DNA of 64,000 nt, from the NCBI RefSeq assembly GCF_905147365.1, contig NC_056412.1, positions 10,656,001-10,720,000 of the forward strand. Direction: 5' to 3'. Below the pieces are notes generated by a model. That model did not search any database. It saw nothing but the letters and a program-made list of their open reading frames with translations, and was not told where the DNA came from. A program made the translations under genes and the position numbers. Shown here piece by piece: positions 12,588-25,416 of the stretch. This stretch comes from Aricia agestis (lineage: Eukaryota > Arthropoda > Insecta > Lepidoptera > Lycaenidae). Within the stretch, counting starts at the first letter, position 1. Each line of letters begins with the position of its first letter.

Positions 12588-12988
12588 TACTTTGGTTAAT
12601 TATATATCGAAGAATGAAGCGAAGAAATATAATAAATGATCAAACGAACTTACCAAGTGAAGTTCGATCATTATTATATGAGTCGCTTCATTCGAAGATA
12701 TAATCTCCCTCCCACCCAGTCTGCACGAAACTATGTTTGCTGCAGTACCCAAAGAAAGAAAGAAAGATTTTTTGCATTATCTCTCTCTAAACATAATGAG
12801 GGCGCTGACGAGCGAGTGACCAGACGAGATATTTTTGTCGAGTACCCACATACTCTAAAGAAAAAAAACGCGTATTGCCTAGCGGGATGCAAAGCACTAC
12901 TTTGGTTAATTATATATCTTCGAATGAAGCGACTCATATAATAATGATCGAACTTCACTTGGTAAGTTCGTTTGATCATTTATTATAT
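12588..12988. mobile_element. Foldback element with about 76-bp arms
   Basis: Arms 12627-12702 and 12913-12988 are almost perfect reverse complements, so the same peptide is read on both strands from each arm. The core carries CGCTGACGAGCGAGTGACC and CGACAAAAATATCTCG in the opposite sense to 7650-7800. Poly-A of about 18 bases sits just outside at 12545. Confidence 0.75.
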
Positions 12989-12989
12989 A

Positions 12990-14683
12990 TTTTAATTTCA
13001 ATTTAATTATGTACAATATAAATATAATAGGTAGTATACTTAAATAAGTATACTACCTATTACAAAATAAACAAATTTGAAAAATTACTAAAGATAGCCC
13101 TAATTTTCCAGCAGTGAGTGAGCTGGATGATGATGAAATTTTATTTGACCCATTTGTAATTTGTATGCGATGCGTTTGTAATTTGTATACGATGCTACAG
13201 ACAAACACACAAACAAACACAGAAAGACAGACGCGATCAACTTTTAACACCTTTGAGTTTTTCTGATTCGTTGGGAGTTAAAAATTATCATTTTGTACTC
13301 TATAGAATCCCTCTATCCAAACATTGCCTATTAATTACAGGTTTATTCCATGAAATCAGTGTTCGGTTAATGACAGGTGATCGTGACTGGTCGTGATCGG
13401 TGTCACTGTAGTGTCACTCGGCGGGCTGTGACACCCGTTAAACACCTAAATTACCGAGCTGACACCCGACTGACACCGTCCTGACCGGAATTATCAAATT
13501 GAATTTATAGCATTGCTATCAATTAGGTATTTAGCAGGATTACGGGATCCTAACAATGATTTAGACACTATTAATTTCTGCGTGACCCAGTTGAACTTGA
13601 TATTTTAGCCTAAATTATAGTTTGTATTTGGTTGTTATGGGATTGATGTTATATGATAATTTACATGTTTGTAGTTGTGTAATAGAAATAAAACTAATTC
13701 CATAACATAGTAACAACTAATTTGGTACAAACGTACCTTAAAAGTACTTTGTGAATATGTGCTGTCTAATGCCAGGTTTCCGAGGTTTTTAACATGAAGT
13801 TATTTATTCAATAGCGCTTTGAATTGGTTTAATGTCAAAACATCAACCATTTCAACCAATCAACAAAACTCATGTCAGAAAACCTTTAAAAACCGGGCAT
13901 AAAAATTAACATTCACATGAATTTCTATGAAAATTTTGTTATTATCTTATCTTGTTGTTAAATCATAATACGTCATCAGTTTTTCGTTTTCCATCAACGA
14001 CAGTCATGCTTAAAACAACTATGGCGGTATATTGAATTTAAAAGTCGCTGTTATCAAAACATATAATTTAATAACAATTTCCGTATGCTATAATTAAAAG
14101 TCCCAACATCTAAACTCCGAAACAAACATTATTTTATGTTGAAGAAACAATCATTTTGTGCTGTAATTGCTGGTTATAGTTCATAGGATTTATGGGTATG
14201 GCCGGAGCCAAGACATAACAATATTGTATAGTATTGCAAAATATCAAAAGGTGGATATGATTTTAATAGAATAATAATTGAATTAGCGAGAAATGAAACA
14301 GAAAACTATGTTTTAGAAACCACAGAAAACCAATACATGATTATTTTGCAAAATACAACAGGACCGCAGACAGAAAAATATTATGAATACAAAATGTACT
14401 AGCTATAGATAAAATCCCATGTACTTAAATGAGTAAACAAATATTTTGTCATAAAGTGTATTTTGGTAGTTTCATCGTAAAATCCTTAAAAGGGGGAGTT
14501 CAAATAAAAATACGGCTGTGCCCTGTGATCTATAAAAATACGGCTTAGTCAAGATCGTTTGAAGACCGTTTTGTTTTATTGTGCCCACTTGTTTACTGCT
14601 CCTCCAGAAACAATACAATGATTTAATAGGCGCAACATTAGGCTATTATAAATACCGCAGCTTTGCATAATATGTACCTAACT
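12990..14683. other. Gene-free stretch
   Basis: No exon recognised. A locally repetitive patch at about 13378-13490 has several CACTGTAGTGTCAC and GACACC-type units, and 13026-13062 is a palindrome-like TAGTATACTTA / TAAGTATACTA pair. Confidence 0.35.
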
Positions 14684-15012
14684 CCAGTAACCTAAGCATG
14701 GCCACCAGTAGAAATGGGAAAGTATAGACAAACTGTGGACATAAACTTATTTAAGGTGGTGATCGGAAGATCTTTACCGCGGCTAATCGCGACCGACAAA
14801 AATTCAATTAAAATGCCACTTTATGACAGACTACAGTATATTATGTCATAAAGTAGGATATTATTTGAATTTTTAGGACTATAATCTGTCATAAAGTGGC
14901 ATTTTAATTGAATTTTTCGGAACGAAAAATGATCGGAACGGCACCTTAATTTTATCTCCACAGTTTCTCTATACTTTCGCATTTCTACTGGTGGCCATGC
15001 TAGGGCTACTGG
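14684..15012. mobile_element. MITE, about 329 bp, inverted ends
   Basis: The ends AGCATGGCCACCAGTAGAAAT (14695 on, one letter per base shown only in part) and ATTTCTACTGGTGGCCATGC are inverted repeats, extending outward weakly to CCAGTAACC and GGCTACTGG. Inside is a second inverted pair, AATGCCACTTTATGACAGA and TCTGTCATAAAGTGGCATT. No coding capacity and no clear target duplication. Confidence 0.75.
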
Positions 15013-15279
15013 GGTGGGTCTACAATCTATATTAATCCTTCAATCGCGGATTCTTGGAAATCTATTGTTATTCTATTGTTGTCGCGGTCACGGTAACCGG
15101 TGTCCTTATGGGGCTTGATAGGTTTATTAGTATGAAGTTTTTTAAACTTTTTTTATGAAAAAATATTTCGCAACCCCCTCACCCTTTGCTATATTTGCGT
15201 TTATGAATAAATATATTTTTGTTAGAATTCTCCTACTTTAATACATCAAGTTTTTTAATCTCTATTGTTTTATTTTACT

Positions 15280-15345
15280 GAAATATTTCTCTCGACCTGT
15301 ACAGAAGCTTCGCGACCCACAGGTTGAAAAACACTGATCTATATT
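15280..15345 (-). mobile_element. hAT-like terminal fragment
   Basis: On the minus strand this reads CAGTGTTTTTCAACCTGTGG then GTCGCG, the usual start of a class of animal hAT elements. I could not find the matching other end, so it is a fragment. Confidence 0.4.
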
Positions 15346-15349
15346 CTAT

Positions 15350-18300
15350 ATTATATACGGAATCTCACCGAACGGGGATAAATCATAGTTCTGTAAAAAT
15401 TGCTCTAATGGGCTAGTATTAGGATTTAAAATGTAACATTCGGCTGCTATAAAAAACTGACAAAAGATACTTCGATCAAATATTATGTCCGGATAACTTT
15501 TTGCTTACGGACTGACGAGTAACTTTAGTGGTAGACTCTAAGTAGAATCAATGAACAATACTGAGAGAACCTTCATCATACTGTAATTGAGCAGAGTCTA
15601 CTCAATTGAAGTATCGTCAAACTGTAAAGGTAGTAGGTATTCAGTATGCATAGTATTACTTCTGCAGACATCAGTTTTCCGATACTTCCTGTTCCTGACT
15701 AACGAATTGTGTGGTCCTCCGTATAATGAACGTGCTATAATACATCTAGTTATGCGGTGGCTCGTTTACGACTTAATTTAGTCGCGGCGGAGTCAGTTAC
15801 CTGCGCGAGAGCCGGTTTGCCCCTCCCCCGCACCCCTCTCCGGCTTTTTGCTGAAACCGACTTTTAAACGCTTTTGTTGTAAATTATATTGTAACTTGTA
15901 ACAGAATAGAACTAAATTGCTTAATAAGTTCATTATGTTTTGATTCTGCGAAATGTTTGGGAAGAAAGTTGGTTTTTGGGAATATTTTGTAGCTACGAAA
16001 ACATTATGACTCTAATATTTAATAATTTTTGGGGTCATGAGTGGTTGTGTCTCCTTTGCACTTTCTAATAACAACCAAATCTGTGAATTTTAAAAGCAAG
16101 TATGAACTATGAACGTTACTAAATGTATCTCATTATTTAAACCGAAGATCTCTTACAGCGTAGAGCCTTAAAACTCCAAAATAAATGTCCATAAAATAAA
16201 GAAGCAGATACGCAATAATTTATGATGAGTGTTTCGTAGGAGTGGGTATTTAATATAAACATTTTTGCGCTAACGCGTCGCCTGCGGAATCTTTTAACTT
16301 GCTAATGACGCCAAATTGTCCTCATCTCGCCTATAGATGTCCGAAAAGAATTTGTCCAAGCTATTTCCTCGGCGAAATTAAATATTCTACGGCCATGAAA
16401 ACGCCCGTAATATACACGAAAAATGAGGTTAATATTTTGCACGAAATTTCTCCAAAAAATTATGCCAGACGGCGGTACTAAAATAATTTGACGACCTTAT
16501 CTTGTTTCAAAAAATTTAATATCTTAAAAATATGCCCTTTCGTGTCAACTATTCTATCATAATTTGGCGTAATCAGTACCTAGCATACATTTTTAAGTCT
16601 TGTGCCCTCAAGGTGATATTTTATTGTAATTTATTTAGTATTTTAAGTACATAATATAAATTTGGGTTAAAACTTCTGCATCTAAATTCACAAACAGAAC
16701 AAAAGAAACCGACGCGAAGCAGACGCAGAAGTTTCAAGTCATAAATGTAACAAAATGCACGTTAGTAAATGAGGAACGAACGTGCCTCTGCCATTTGAAG
16801 GGACGGTAGTTAGACAACCAGATCACATACTACTAGTCTACAATTATCTAGGTCCTGGAGTAATTAAAATACCTAGCAGCTGCGCAATTAAGTAATTAAA
16901 CATGAATGCGCTGCAACTAGGGCGTTTGAATTGTGATCTATCCCACTTCCCTTATCTTATCTCTAGACTGTATTCAGCGTGTTAATGCGGTGCCTAAAAT
17001 GACCCAAATAGAGTTCTCGCCAGTTGCCACTTTACAAGTACTAAAAAGTAAATTTAAAAAGTTTATTGGTTATTAAATATACCTACTGAGCACAATAATT
17101 AATAGCTTTAATTATCTGCATTTAGCTAAAGTTTGAAGTAAACGCGATTAATTTACAATTCGTTACGTTTGAATAGGCGATTAGTTGGAGGCCGGGCGCT
17201 ATTTTGTTTATGGACCGTAAAAATTAGGAATTTGAAATATTCCTCTTAACTTGCTCAAAGGTCGGCGTCACCTTTGAGCTACAAAATTAAGAAAAAAAGA
17301 GCAGACATCAGATTTTGTTACAGAAATGATAAAATTTAAATTTTATTATGACAAAAATATTAAAAAATTTTAGAATATTCTCTATGAGGTACATAATATC
17401 TTAAAATTTTATCATAATATAATATGAATTATGTAAGTAACCTTAATTATAAAATGTAATTTGCATTTTTGCTACATTTGATTCTGTTAAAACATACTCG
17501 TAATAATAATTATCCTGTAAAACCTCAAAGTACTTTTTTATCAGGGGACGAACGAGCAAACGGGTCATGGGCCATGGCAAGCATGGCGTCGTCGCCCATC
17601 GACACTCGCAACATCGTTGCCGGTCTTTCAAGAGGGAAATGCTTTACGTTTGCAAAACCATTTCAAACGTAAAGCATAATATTATGTAGGTATGTACTTC
17701 GAAGCAGCTTCAACATTTTAGAGTGCATAATATTAAGGTTAAGAATTAAGACATTATTTGGGTTTTAGATTAAGGTGAAAAGGTGGTGGTGAAGGAAACA
17801 TAAAATTTTCTCATAACATAGTTGACATAGAATTTGTTACTGAATATAATGTATTCAAGAATATAAACAGGTAGGTACGTAATTTATAACGTTTCGTGAA
17901 ACGTGGCCATCTTATTATATACTTACCACGAGTTGATCTAATATATTTTTATAAGTAAGTACATATTAAGTAATTGGTTCGGCAACAGCTGCAAGTGTTT
18001 TTAACTGTAAGTGCTTTACAGCGGAAAACGGTCTAACGGGAAAATACTACTTATGTCTTGGGCTTTTGTGAGCGAAAAATCGCAAATTTTAAGTCACTTG
18101 TATCTATTGTATAGGACTCCGAGCCAACCTCTCAGGTACTATAAATATCTAAAGCCATAGAGCCCACCAGACAAGTTATAAGATGAAGGAGTATTGCCGC
18201 AACGTCTGGCCAAATAACTATAAATTATCGTCCCTTTGTCCCCGGGATTAACGTGTGAAAAGATATTAAAAGTCCCTCATTACAAACTTCGTTGAGACTT

Positions 18301-19470
18301 GCTTATTAATTTATATTGTTTACGATTTATTGCGACAAAAATTTATGTTTCTTCTGTCTCCACGTGTTGTTAATTTTTGTTATAAACTTTATACGTAACT
18401 ACTACTATTAACTAAAAACGTTGCTCTTTAAATAATTACTAGGAGAAGATCTACATTGTGCATATTGAGACGTTATGATAATATTATAATGATGTGTCCC
18501 TTGTTTGTCAAGCGACTCTTATAACTTATCAAACAAGGACAAAACATTGTATACGTTTGTGTGCACGGTGATACTTTATTATTTAAGAAGTTAGTATATA
18601 TCAAATTATTTGCTTATTTCAAAAAAGGCGATCAAGTTTATATGCTAATATTTTTAGCTGCTGATATTTTTATGCTAATATTTTCACGTGAGAAAATTGG
18701 CAGAAATAACTTAAACTCTACCAACAAGCCCATTTTGCGTTTACAAGCATTTTCGCTTCATTTCATGGTATTAAATAGTTTCCTATTGTGCCAAAGCAGC
18801 CAATCTAATTAAGGTTTGTAAAGATAATTGATATGCTACAGAAATAGGGCGTACGTGGGTCTTTGATTAACAACAAAACATGAGGACAGGGCGCCGGGTT
18901 TTGGCCTTATACAATTAAAACTTATTCATTAACCGCTGGTGAGCCTAGTTTATTCAATTATCGTTAATTAATGCACATAACATTAAGTCACATTCGAAGT
19001 TAATTTCGTTGGTCACTAATTATAGCTCCTTTAGTAGTTGTATTTTTACTGTTTAGTATTTATGTGATGTATTTGTCTGGTATTGGAAAAGTCACTCAAC
19101 ATTCAACAACCTTTAACAGGTAATACGCAGCGTATGTTGGTATAACAAGGTTAGTAAATAAGAATAAGAATATGTTTATTTTAACACTACACAACACATG
19201 TAAATAAAACAATAATACAGCTGAAGCGCATATTTCTACAATACCTACAATACATAATTATATTGTGTGATGTCAAAATTGGCCCAAAATTTAAATATTA
19301 TTGAGAAATCCTCCGACACCATTCCTTCAAAGTTATTAGTTTCCGGGATTTATAAAAAATATGTTTTTGACGCGTCTTAGCAAAATTTAAAAACAAATAT
19401 AAAGAGCAGATCAGTTAAGCCGTCGCACAGTGTAAGACGTATAAGACGCCATCAACTCATTGCATTAACT
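15350..19470. other. Gene-free stretch with minor repeats
   Basis: Open frames at 15587-15781, 16299-16481 and 18561-18812 have no recognisable family and no codon or splice support. The 17535-17645 piece is a fragment of the GGGGCAAACGAGCAAACGGG repeat, and 17641-17676 is a hairpin (TGCTTTACGTTTG / CAAACGTAAAGCA). Confidence 0.4.
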
Positions 19471-19472
19471 TA

Positions 19473-19630
19473 CGGCCGTTCCCAATATTTGATCTATCTC
19501 TGATTTTGCCCTACTAGAGATAGGAATAGCTCACAATTGACATAAAATATATGTCTCTAATGTCTAATTTGAGCTATTCCTATCACTAGTAGGGCAAAAC
19601 CAGAGATAGATCAAATATTGGGAACGGCCG
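19473..19630. mobile_element. 158-bp foldback MITE, copy 1, TTA duplication
   Basis: The element starts CGGCCGTTCCCAATATTTG and ends CAAATATTGGGAACGGCCG, and pairs almost end to end. It is flanked by TTA (19470-19472 and 19631-19633), the TWA duplication of PIF/Harbinger transposons. An equal-length copy lies at 27374-27531. Confidence 0.85.
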
Positions 19631-19830
19631 TTAGTCATGTCCGATTTTGGGGATTTCTAAAACACTGTGCGTCGCTCGTTAAACCGTAAACCACAAAACA
19701 AAGGCTTCAGACATCTTAAGATACTTTAACGAGGTATAAAATGTCAAACAGAGTAAACATTATTTTGTTTGTCGAACGTAACCATATTATTACTCTATAT
19801 TATATTGTGTTTATAAACCTTTCAAGAGTT

Positions 19831-19884
19831 TCAGAGGCTGTTTGAGATTCTAGTTCACCTGAACTAGAATCTCAAACAGCCTGA
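19831..19884. repeat. Short near-perfect hairpin
   Basis: The arms GGCTGTTTGAGATTCTAGTT and AACTAGAATCTCAAACAGCC pair around a loop of under 10 bases. This is a snapback structure of the kind left by foldback elements or by replication slippage. Confidence 0.7.
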
Positions 19885-20410
19885 AAGCAAAGAAAGAGAG
19901 AATCGAGGTACAAAAATTAGGCCCCAAAATATGTAGAGTTGAATTTAAATTTCAAAGTCTGGGATATCTTTCACGTATTTTAAACGAGACAATAGGTTAT
20001 AACTTATAAATGAAATAATATGAAGTGTTTTCAAGACTTTGTAGAAACGGTAAAAGTAACTCAGTATATTATAATTATTCTAATTTTCTTGATTTATTAT
20101 TTCTTTACTGCTTATTATATTTTTGTCATGATTCATGAATTTACTTCACATTATATTGTTGTCTCTACAGATCACAAAGTTGTTATCGTTGGCTCTACAA
20201 ATTAAATTGTATTTAAATCAATTGTGTGTTTGTAAATAAAATGATATCTTAAGATTTGTAGTCTCTTCATCAAATCCATTTTAATAAAATGCGTTAAAAT
20301 TATCATTATAAAACAATTTTACTCCTCTACATAAAGCATTTGTTTACAACGATAATTTTATATTTAGTTTTGAAGTTTAGCTCCAATATCTTAGAAAAAT
20401 GTTAGCTTAC

Positions 20411-20549
20411 CTCGATGGTGCCGGATCTTGTGATACGTGACCGGCCGGCAACACGGTTGCTCCTGGAAGGCCGTCCAGGTGTCCGCCAGCACGGATGCCA
20501 GCACGGCGCAAAGGAGGCCAAAAATCCTTTGGCCGGTCCCGGGAGCCAT
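20411..20549 (-). CDS. Candidate first coding exon of a secreted protein
   Basis: The ATG at 20549-20547 has a good Kozak context (A at -3, G at +4). It opens 46 codons that end with one spare base at a strong donor (CGAG then GTAAGC, intron from 20410). Residues 1-21 look like a signal peptide: a short basic N-terminus (GQR), a hydrophobic core IFGLLCAVLASVLA and a cut after A21. The predicted mature start is DTWTAFQEQPCCRPVTYHK, with a CC pair and a basic HKIRHHR stretch. Codon use is GC-rich, unlike the surrounding noise frames. I do not recognise the family. No phase-1 exon that could follow is visible between 1 and 20400 on this strand, so the rest of the gene may lie outside the window. 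It could still be a chance frame in a GC-rich patch. Confidence 0.5.
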
Positions 20550-21185
20550 TCTGTCCCAACTCCCAACTCCCAGCCGCCCGAGCACTGTCACTGCCACTGA
20601 CCGCAGCCGACTGCACTGCGACTGGACATGCAGCGCAACAATCGGGTGATTCAGTCAACAAACAATTCCGGTAATCACAAACAATGTTTACATCGCTCCT
20701 AAAACTAGTCCCGGTCGGAGCGTGCTTCCGGTCGAGTTTAACGACTTCGACCGATTAATCAGCTTATTGTCGGCGATGGTATCTCGTATCTTATTATCTA
20801 CGAGGGTTTGGGTCCGCGTGATTTATTCGAGAGGGTTTCGCGATCTCCGGCGGAGTGGAGCGGGCGGCGGCACGTGCGGCGCCGGCATCGCAGCGACGAT
20901 GACTGAACTCAGAGCGGCTGCCGGCTGACTCCCGACCGAGACACGGTGCAGCGGAGCCAGCACGATATAACGGCACCCGAGCCTCGCTTTTGCCCCTCGA
21001 CGCCGGATCCTTCGCGGCAGACAAGGAGAGCACGCGTAGACTCGTCCAAACATCGCGGCATACCGAAGATCGCCCGCCGTCGAGGGAAAGTTTGGAGCTA
21101 AAAACTTTTTATAATTTAGCCGATCTTGGAATTCGTGTAGGGGAGACTCCGGTGACCCTCGCTATCGTTCCGAACATATTGTAAT
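20550..21185 (-). promoter_or_regulatory. GC-rich putative 5' UTR and promoter
   Basis: This stretch is much richer in GC and CpG than its surroundings and lies directly upstream of the candidate signal-peptide exon. It has no matching frame of its own that resembles a protein family. I infer that it holds the leader and promoter of that gene; no TATA box or initiator could be fixed by eye. Confidence 0.35.
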
Positions 21186-21189
21186 GAAG

Positions 21190-22049
21190 GGGATGCTCTC
21201 TAAAAATGTAGTAAATTTACCTAATTTATGTTTTCGTTAGGTTACGCATGGGAAAGTTTTATGTCTGTGAGCACGCAAAAGGAAGTTAGCAGTTTATTTT
21301 GACGTAGCTACCTACGTGTATTAATATCTAATAGTAATCTGCATGAGTCACACGAGACATGTGTTCGTCATAAATTTCGCTGGGAGTCAAAAACAACGCA
21401 TCGCCACGTTCCAGGAGACATAGGATATAATTCTGGATAAATAATATATTTTCTTTCGAAAACTATTTGTATTTAAAAAATAATTTCTTAGAAAAAATAT
21501 TTAGAACTTTGCTTACCGCCTCCTCTAAATATAGTAAGTATTGACTATTGATTATTATGATTTTCTAGGTTACCAAAGTTATTGATTCCCGTGAACTAAA
21601 GGAATAATGAGGCACAATAAAAAATTATGTCCACGGCCTTAGCTAAATGGAGTCATCAAAAATGGCGGAAATAAATTTTTGACCACTATATTGTGTGGTG
21701 TATATCTAAGGATCTTTACGAGTTGTAATTTACATGTAGAGTAGGGCATTTACTGGAGAGGGATTTATATGTGTGTATGTTTTTGTTTTTCTTTAAAAGT
21801 CATTTTCTGTTTTAAATATAGAACTCTACCTACTTATTATTCAGTAGGAGGCAGGAGTAGACTAGGTAGTTACAAAAATTATAATAAGTCATAACTCATA
21901 AGCTTATGATCTGTTATAACTTAGCTTAAATTATGTGAGTTCTTGACATAAAAGTGTTTAGCCACTTTGTATTTACCACAAGAAATAATTGTTATTTTTA
22001 TTTATGTTTAAACTTACGAAATATAATATCACGAGCAAAGTGAATATAT
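21190..22049. other. Gene-free AT-rich stretch
   Basis: No exon, RNA gene or recognisable transposon seen. Confidence 0.35.
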
Positions 22050-22200
22050 AAAAATAAGTGATAATACCTTTGGGTGTGTATGTATCCCTCACATAGAGTT
22101 CACTGTGAAAGTAGCAGCGCTGAAAGAGCAAATGTTTTTTGGGATTTGTATGAAATTGGGCAAGCGCCCCTCATGAATTTTTCCATACAAATTACATTTA
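22050..22200 (+). mobile_element. Half copy of a TA-inserting MITE
   Basis: It shares AAAATAAGTGATAATACC, GAGTTCACTGTGAAAGTAG and CAGCGCTGAAAGA with one arm of the elements at 42162-42419 and 47580-47838. The terminal bases and the second arm are missing. Confidence 0.6.
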
Positions 22201-24150
22201 AGTAATTTTATGAGGATTACAAAATATTTCTCAAAGTAATTAATAAGTACATTAGCAGCCGTTCGGTCTTAAGAATCTCATCTCTCTAGTCTCTATATAG
22301 CGCTCTCTATACTACTTCTACTCTTGGCCCTATAATGCGCCGCCATAATTCTTCATTACGCAACTCCCAAAGTTTGAGGTCGGTGTAAAAACTTCAAAAT
22401 TACCTTTTGGTGACCTCAAAGTTCGTATCACATTTCCGGGACGAGCGGAGATCACCGAGGGAGTGAGCCGAGCGGTCCGTTTCCATCATTTCAAGTTTTT
22501 CAATAAAAAACTTGAACCGGTACGATTTACATACGGTATGGATTCATTTATTTCATGAAAAATTTTTCAAGTAAAATTCTCCGAGATGTCTATTAATGGA
22601 ACCTCACAGAAAAACCTTCGACAATCTCGATTTACATAGACTCAAAAAGTCTTGATAAAGTTTCAACGTGAACGCTTATTAAATCTGCAGAATTTTCTGA
22701 AGATAACACCTATTTTATATTATTATTATTAGGAATTTATATTATATTCTAGAACGAATATAATAATTTAAAACTACATAGGTACAAAATGTATAAAAGG
22801 TTAAATACTGACAGGTAAAGAAAATATTAGATTCATAACTTTGCATTCCATTTTACATCATTTTGGCAATTGGCTACATACCGACTACAATTAAGAAAAT
22901 TCACAAGGGGACATTACCATTTCACATCTACCTCTCATCAGTATTAAGAACTTACACAATATTAAAGGATGCTAAAATTGTATAATACTTACTAGTATTA
23001 TACAATTTCAGCTACGAATAATATAAACTATGAAATTACTACAAGAATTTTAGGACATCTTAAGCCACAAATTCTTTTACTAAATTAAAGAAAAAGAAAA
23101 AGAAGTAAATTAAGAATTAAAAAGGATTCCTAACATATTTTATAAGTTGACCAACTGGTAAAATACCAAAAGGACATTATACCACCCACGAAACTAAGAC
23201 GCCTGCAGTGCGCGGTGCGCCGCAGACCGACAGTTTAGCGTAACTTATAACTTTCCACGCTATTTTACAGATGTTTATTGTAATGACAATAATAATTATA
23301 CTTTGTTGTTATGACTGCTTAAACTTTGCACTTTTATTTCGCTGTTTAAATGAAGTTATAAGCATGAAACCTAGAGATGTTAAGTTTTAAAATTAGAACA
23401 CTGAGTAATTTGTAAAACTTAACAACTCTACATCCTACATTACCTCGGTCCCTGCAACGCCATAACTTATCTTAACTAATATTAATTAATTATTATGATT
23501 TATGATTAACACCTACCTACTAATGTTAAATATTATCAAAAACAGTGCATATAAGGATTGAAAATACACTGCATAATTTAAAATGCAAAATGAATTGAAA
23601 TTAATAATTAAGTAAGTAAGTATTAAGTAAGTATATATGTTATTTTAAATTCTTGATAACGTAATTAAGTCCATATTTTCACATTAGAGTAAAAACAGTT
23701 AAGTATTTCACATTCACTGTTGCAAACGGTTTTATGCCAGCCAAGCAAAATAATTCCAGCCTAAAACAAAATAACACGTACGAGCAGTCGTAAAGAGTAC
23801 AATATAAACACAAAGGAATATAAACTTGTACTAATACATTCAATTTTGCTTTCAGTGAGTTTAAAATGCTTTTATTTGGATCGATTTTTTAAGTTCAGGA
23901 TTTATTAGATTTACTGATTCAATCGCTACGCGGCTACGTTATTGATATTCAGTATATTACACTTTTACACCCCTTTTTGCACTCTCCCTCAACGTTTTCA
24001 AATGACGTTGTCCGCTAACATTAATGACTCATCACACGTATAAAATTGTAATAGTTGTCGATATATTATGCACGGTTATATTATTCTCAGGATATTATGA
24101 TGTCAATAGTAGACTAATTAAACATACAAAATCACAATTGAATAGCTCTT
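22201..24150. other. Gene-free stretch with one hairpin
   Basis: No gene recognised. At 22971-23012 two 19-base arms (starting GCTAAAATTGTATAATACT) pair with one mismatch around a 4-base loop. Short inverted ACTTGAAAAA-type motifs occur near 22490-22515. Confidence 0.4.
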
Positions 24151-24151
24151 A

Positions 24152-24421
24152 TGCTAAGTACTCACATACGGTTTTGCTCGATCGAGCAATAACGTCGAGC
24201 AAAACCCGCGGCTCGGGCTTTCGTCCACACATTCAGCATTGCTCGATAGTTTTATTCTAAATCAATATATTTCATTCCATCAATCCGGCTCGATCCGGTT
24301 CTATCAATCCTTCGAGCGGCTCGATGCGAGCCTTCGAGCTGTCAGTTTTGCGGTCCACACAGTAATTATTACTCGATTTGGAGTAAAACTATCGAGCAAA
24401 ACCGTGTGTGAGTACTTAGCA
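24152..24421. mobile_element. 270-bp MITE with TTA duplication
   Basis: The inverted ends are TGCTAAGTACTCACATACGG and CCGTGTGTGAGTACTTAGCA, flanked by TTA on both sides (24149-24151 and 24422-24424). The subterminal parts repeat GCTCGAT/ATCGAGC many times. The TWA duplication points to a PIF/Harbinger source. No transposase is encoded. Confidence 0.8.
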
Positions 24422-24700
24422 TTATACTTTAGATTTTATTGATATCTAAAATACACCGATTTCGTCACTGACACACTCATACACTGACACACTGATGATC
24501 ATCAAAATGTTTGGCTACTTCCCGAAGTGCTAGAAAGCTGAAATTTGGTATGTAAGTAATCTCAGTTTAATATACTTACAACTAACAAAAAAATTCATAA
24601 ATTAGACTTTCACCAATTTTATGAATTTGGAAATAAGAGTTTACACGGGACTGCAGACAGTAACTAAAAACCTTTAATTAAGTACTTACAAGAACCAACT

Positions 24701-25140
24701 TATCCCACTAAAAACATTTCTTGTAAAATGTTGCCGATATGACCACATAAGGTTTACCCTGTGAAAAAGATATGAGATCTCATGTAGAGCCAAGCTTCTG
24801 AATCTACATAGCCTAACTCTACTGACCCTAACTACATAATATTATATCAGTAAACTAGCGACCCGCCCCGGCGTCGCACTAAACAATACAATATATAGCC
24901 ACTGAAAAAATTAACTTCAGATCAAACTAAATATTCGCATCACCTCCGCGATGGTAGCGAAACGGCGAAGCCATACATATTTACCGGTATGTAGACTTTG
25001 TTTAAGTTAGGGTCAGTAGAGTAAGGCCGTGTAGATTCAGAAGCTTAGCTCTACATGAGATCTCATATCTTTTTCACAGGGTAAACCTTATATTGTGGTC
25101 ATCTCGGCAACATTTTACAAGAAATGTTTTTAATGGGATA
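24701..25140. mobile_element. Large inverted-repeat element, about 135-bp arms
   Basis: Arms 24701-24833 and 25005-25140 are close reverse complements containing ATGAGATCTCAT and TTGTAAAATGTTGCC. The 170-base spacer includes ACTAGCGACCCGCCCCGGCG, which on the minus strand looks like a Helitron 3' end (GC-rich hairpin then CTAG). Either a Helitron tail inserted into a foldback element, or a Helitron-derived segment was duplicated in inverted form. Confidence 0.65.
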
Positions 25141-25144
25141 TTAT

Positions 25145-25273
25145 GGTACCATCAGGATTGGGATGTGTTAAGCCCAGTCGACTGACCACGAGTCACGACT
25201 AACGTTGACCTGACATAACGCGACCAAATAACGTTGGTTCGTCAAGCTGCCTATGAATTTTCTCTGATAGTAC
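25145..25273. mobile_element. CATAGGCAG-type MITE, diverged copy
   Basis: It runs from GGTACCATCAG to CTCTGATAGTACC with CTGCCTATGAATT near the right end and GACATAACGCGACCAAATAA inside. It lies 4 bases after the preceding inverted-repeat element. Confidence 0.55.
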
Positions 25274-25416
25274 CTACCTGAGATAATACTTGAGCGTCCT
25301 AGTTGGTAGACAATTGATTTGCACTCAATAGTTTGATCCTAGCGTGTAAGAATAACATTATCCGAAATCACAGCAAAGAAAAATATCGAGCAACTCGCAG
25401 ATGGTTTGCCTAAGAG

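Noticed and set aside
12636..12979. Same peptide on both strands at one locus
   Set aside because: It is a consequence of the inverted arms of a foldback element.
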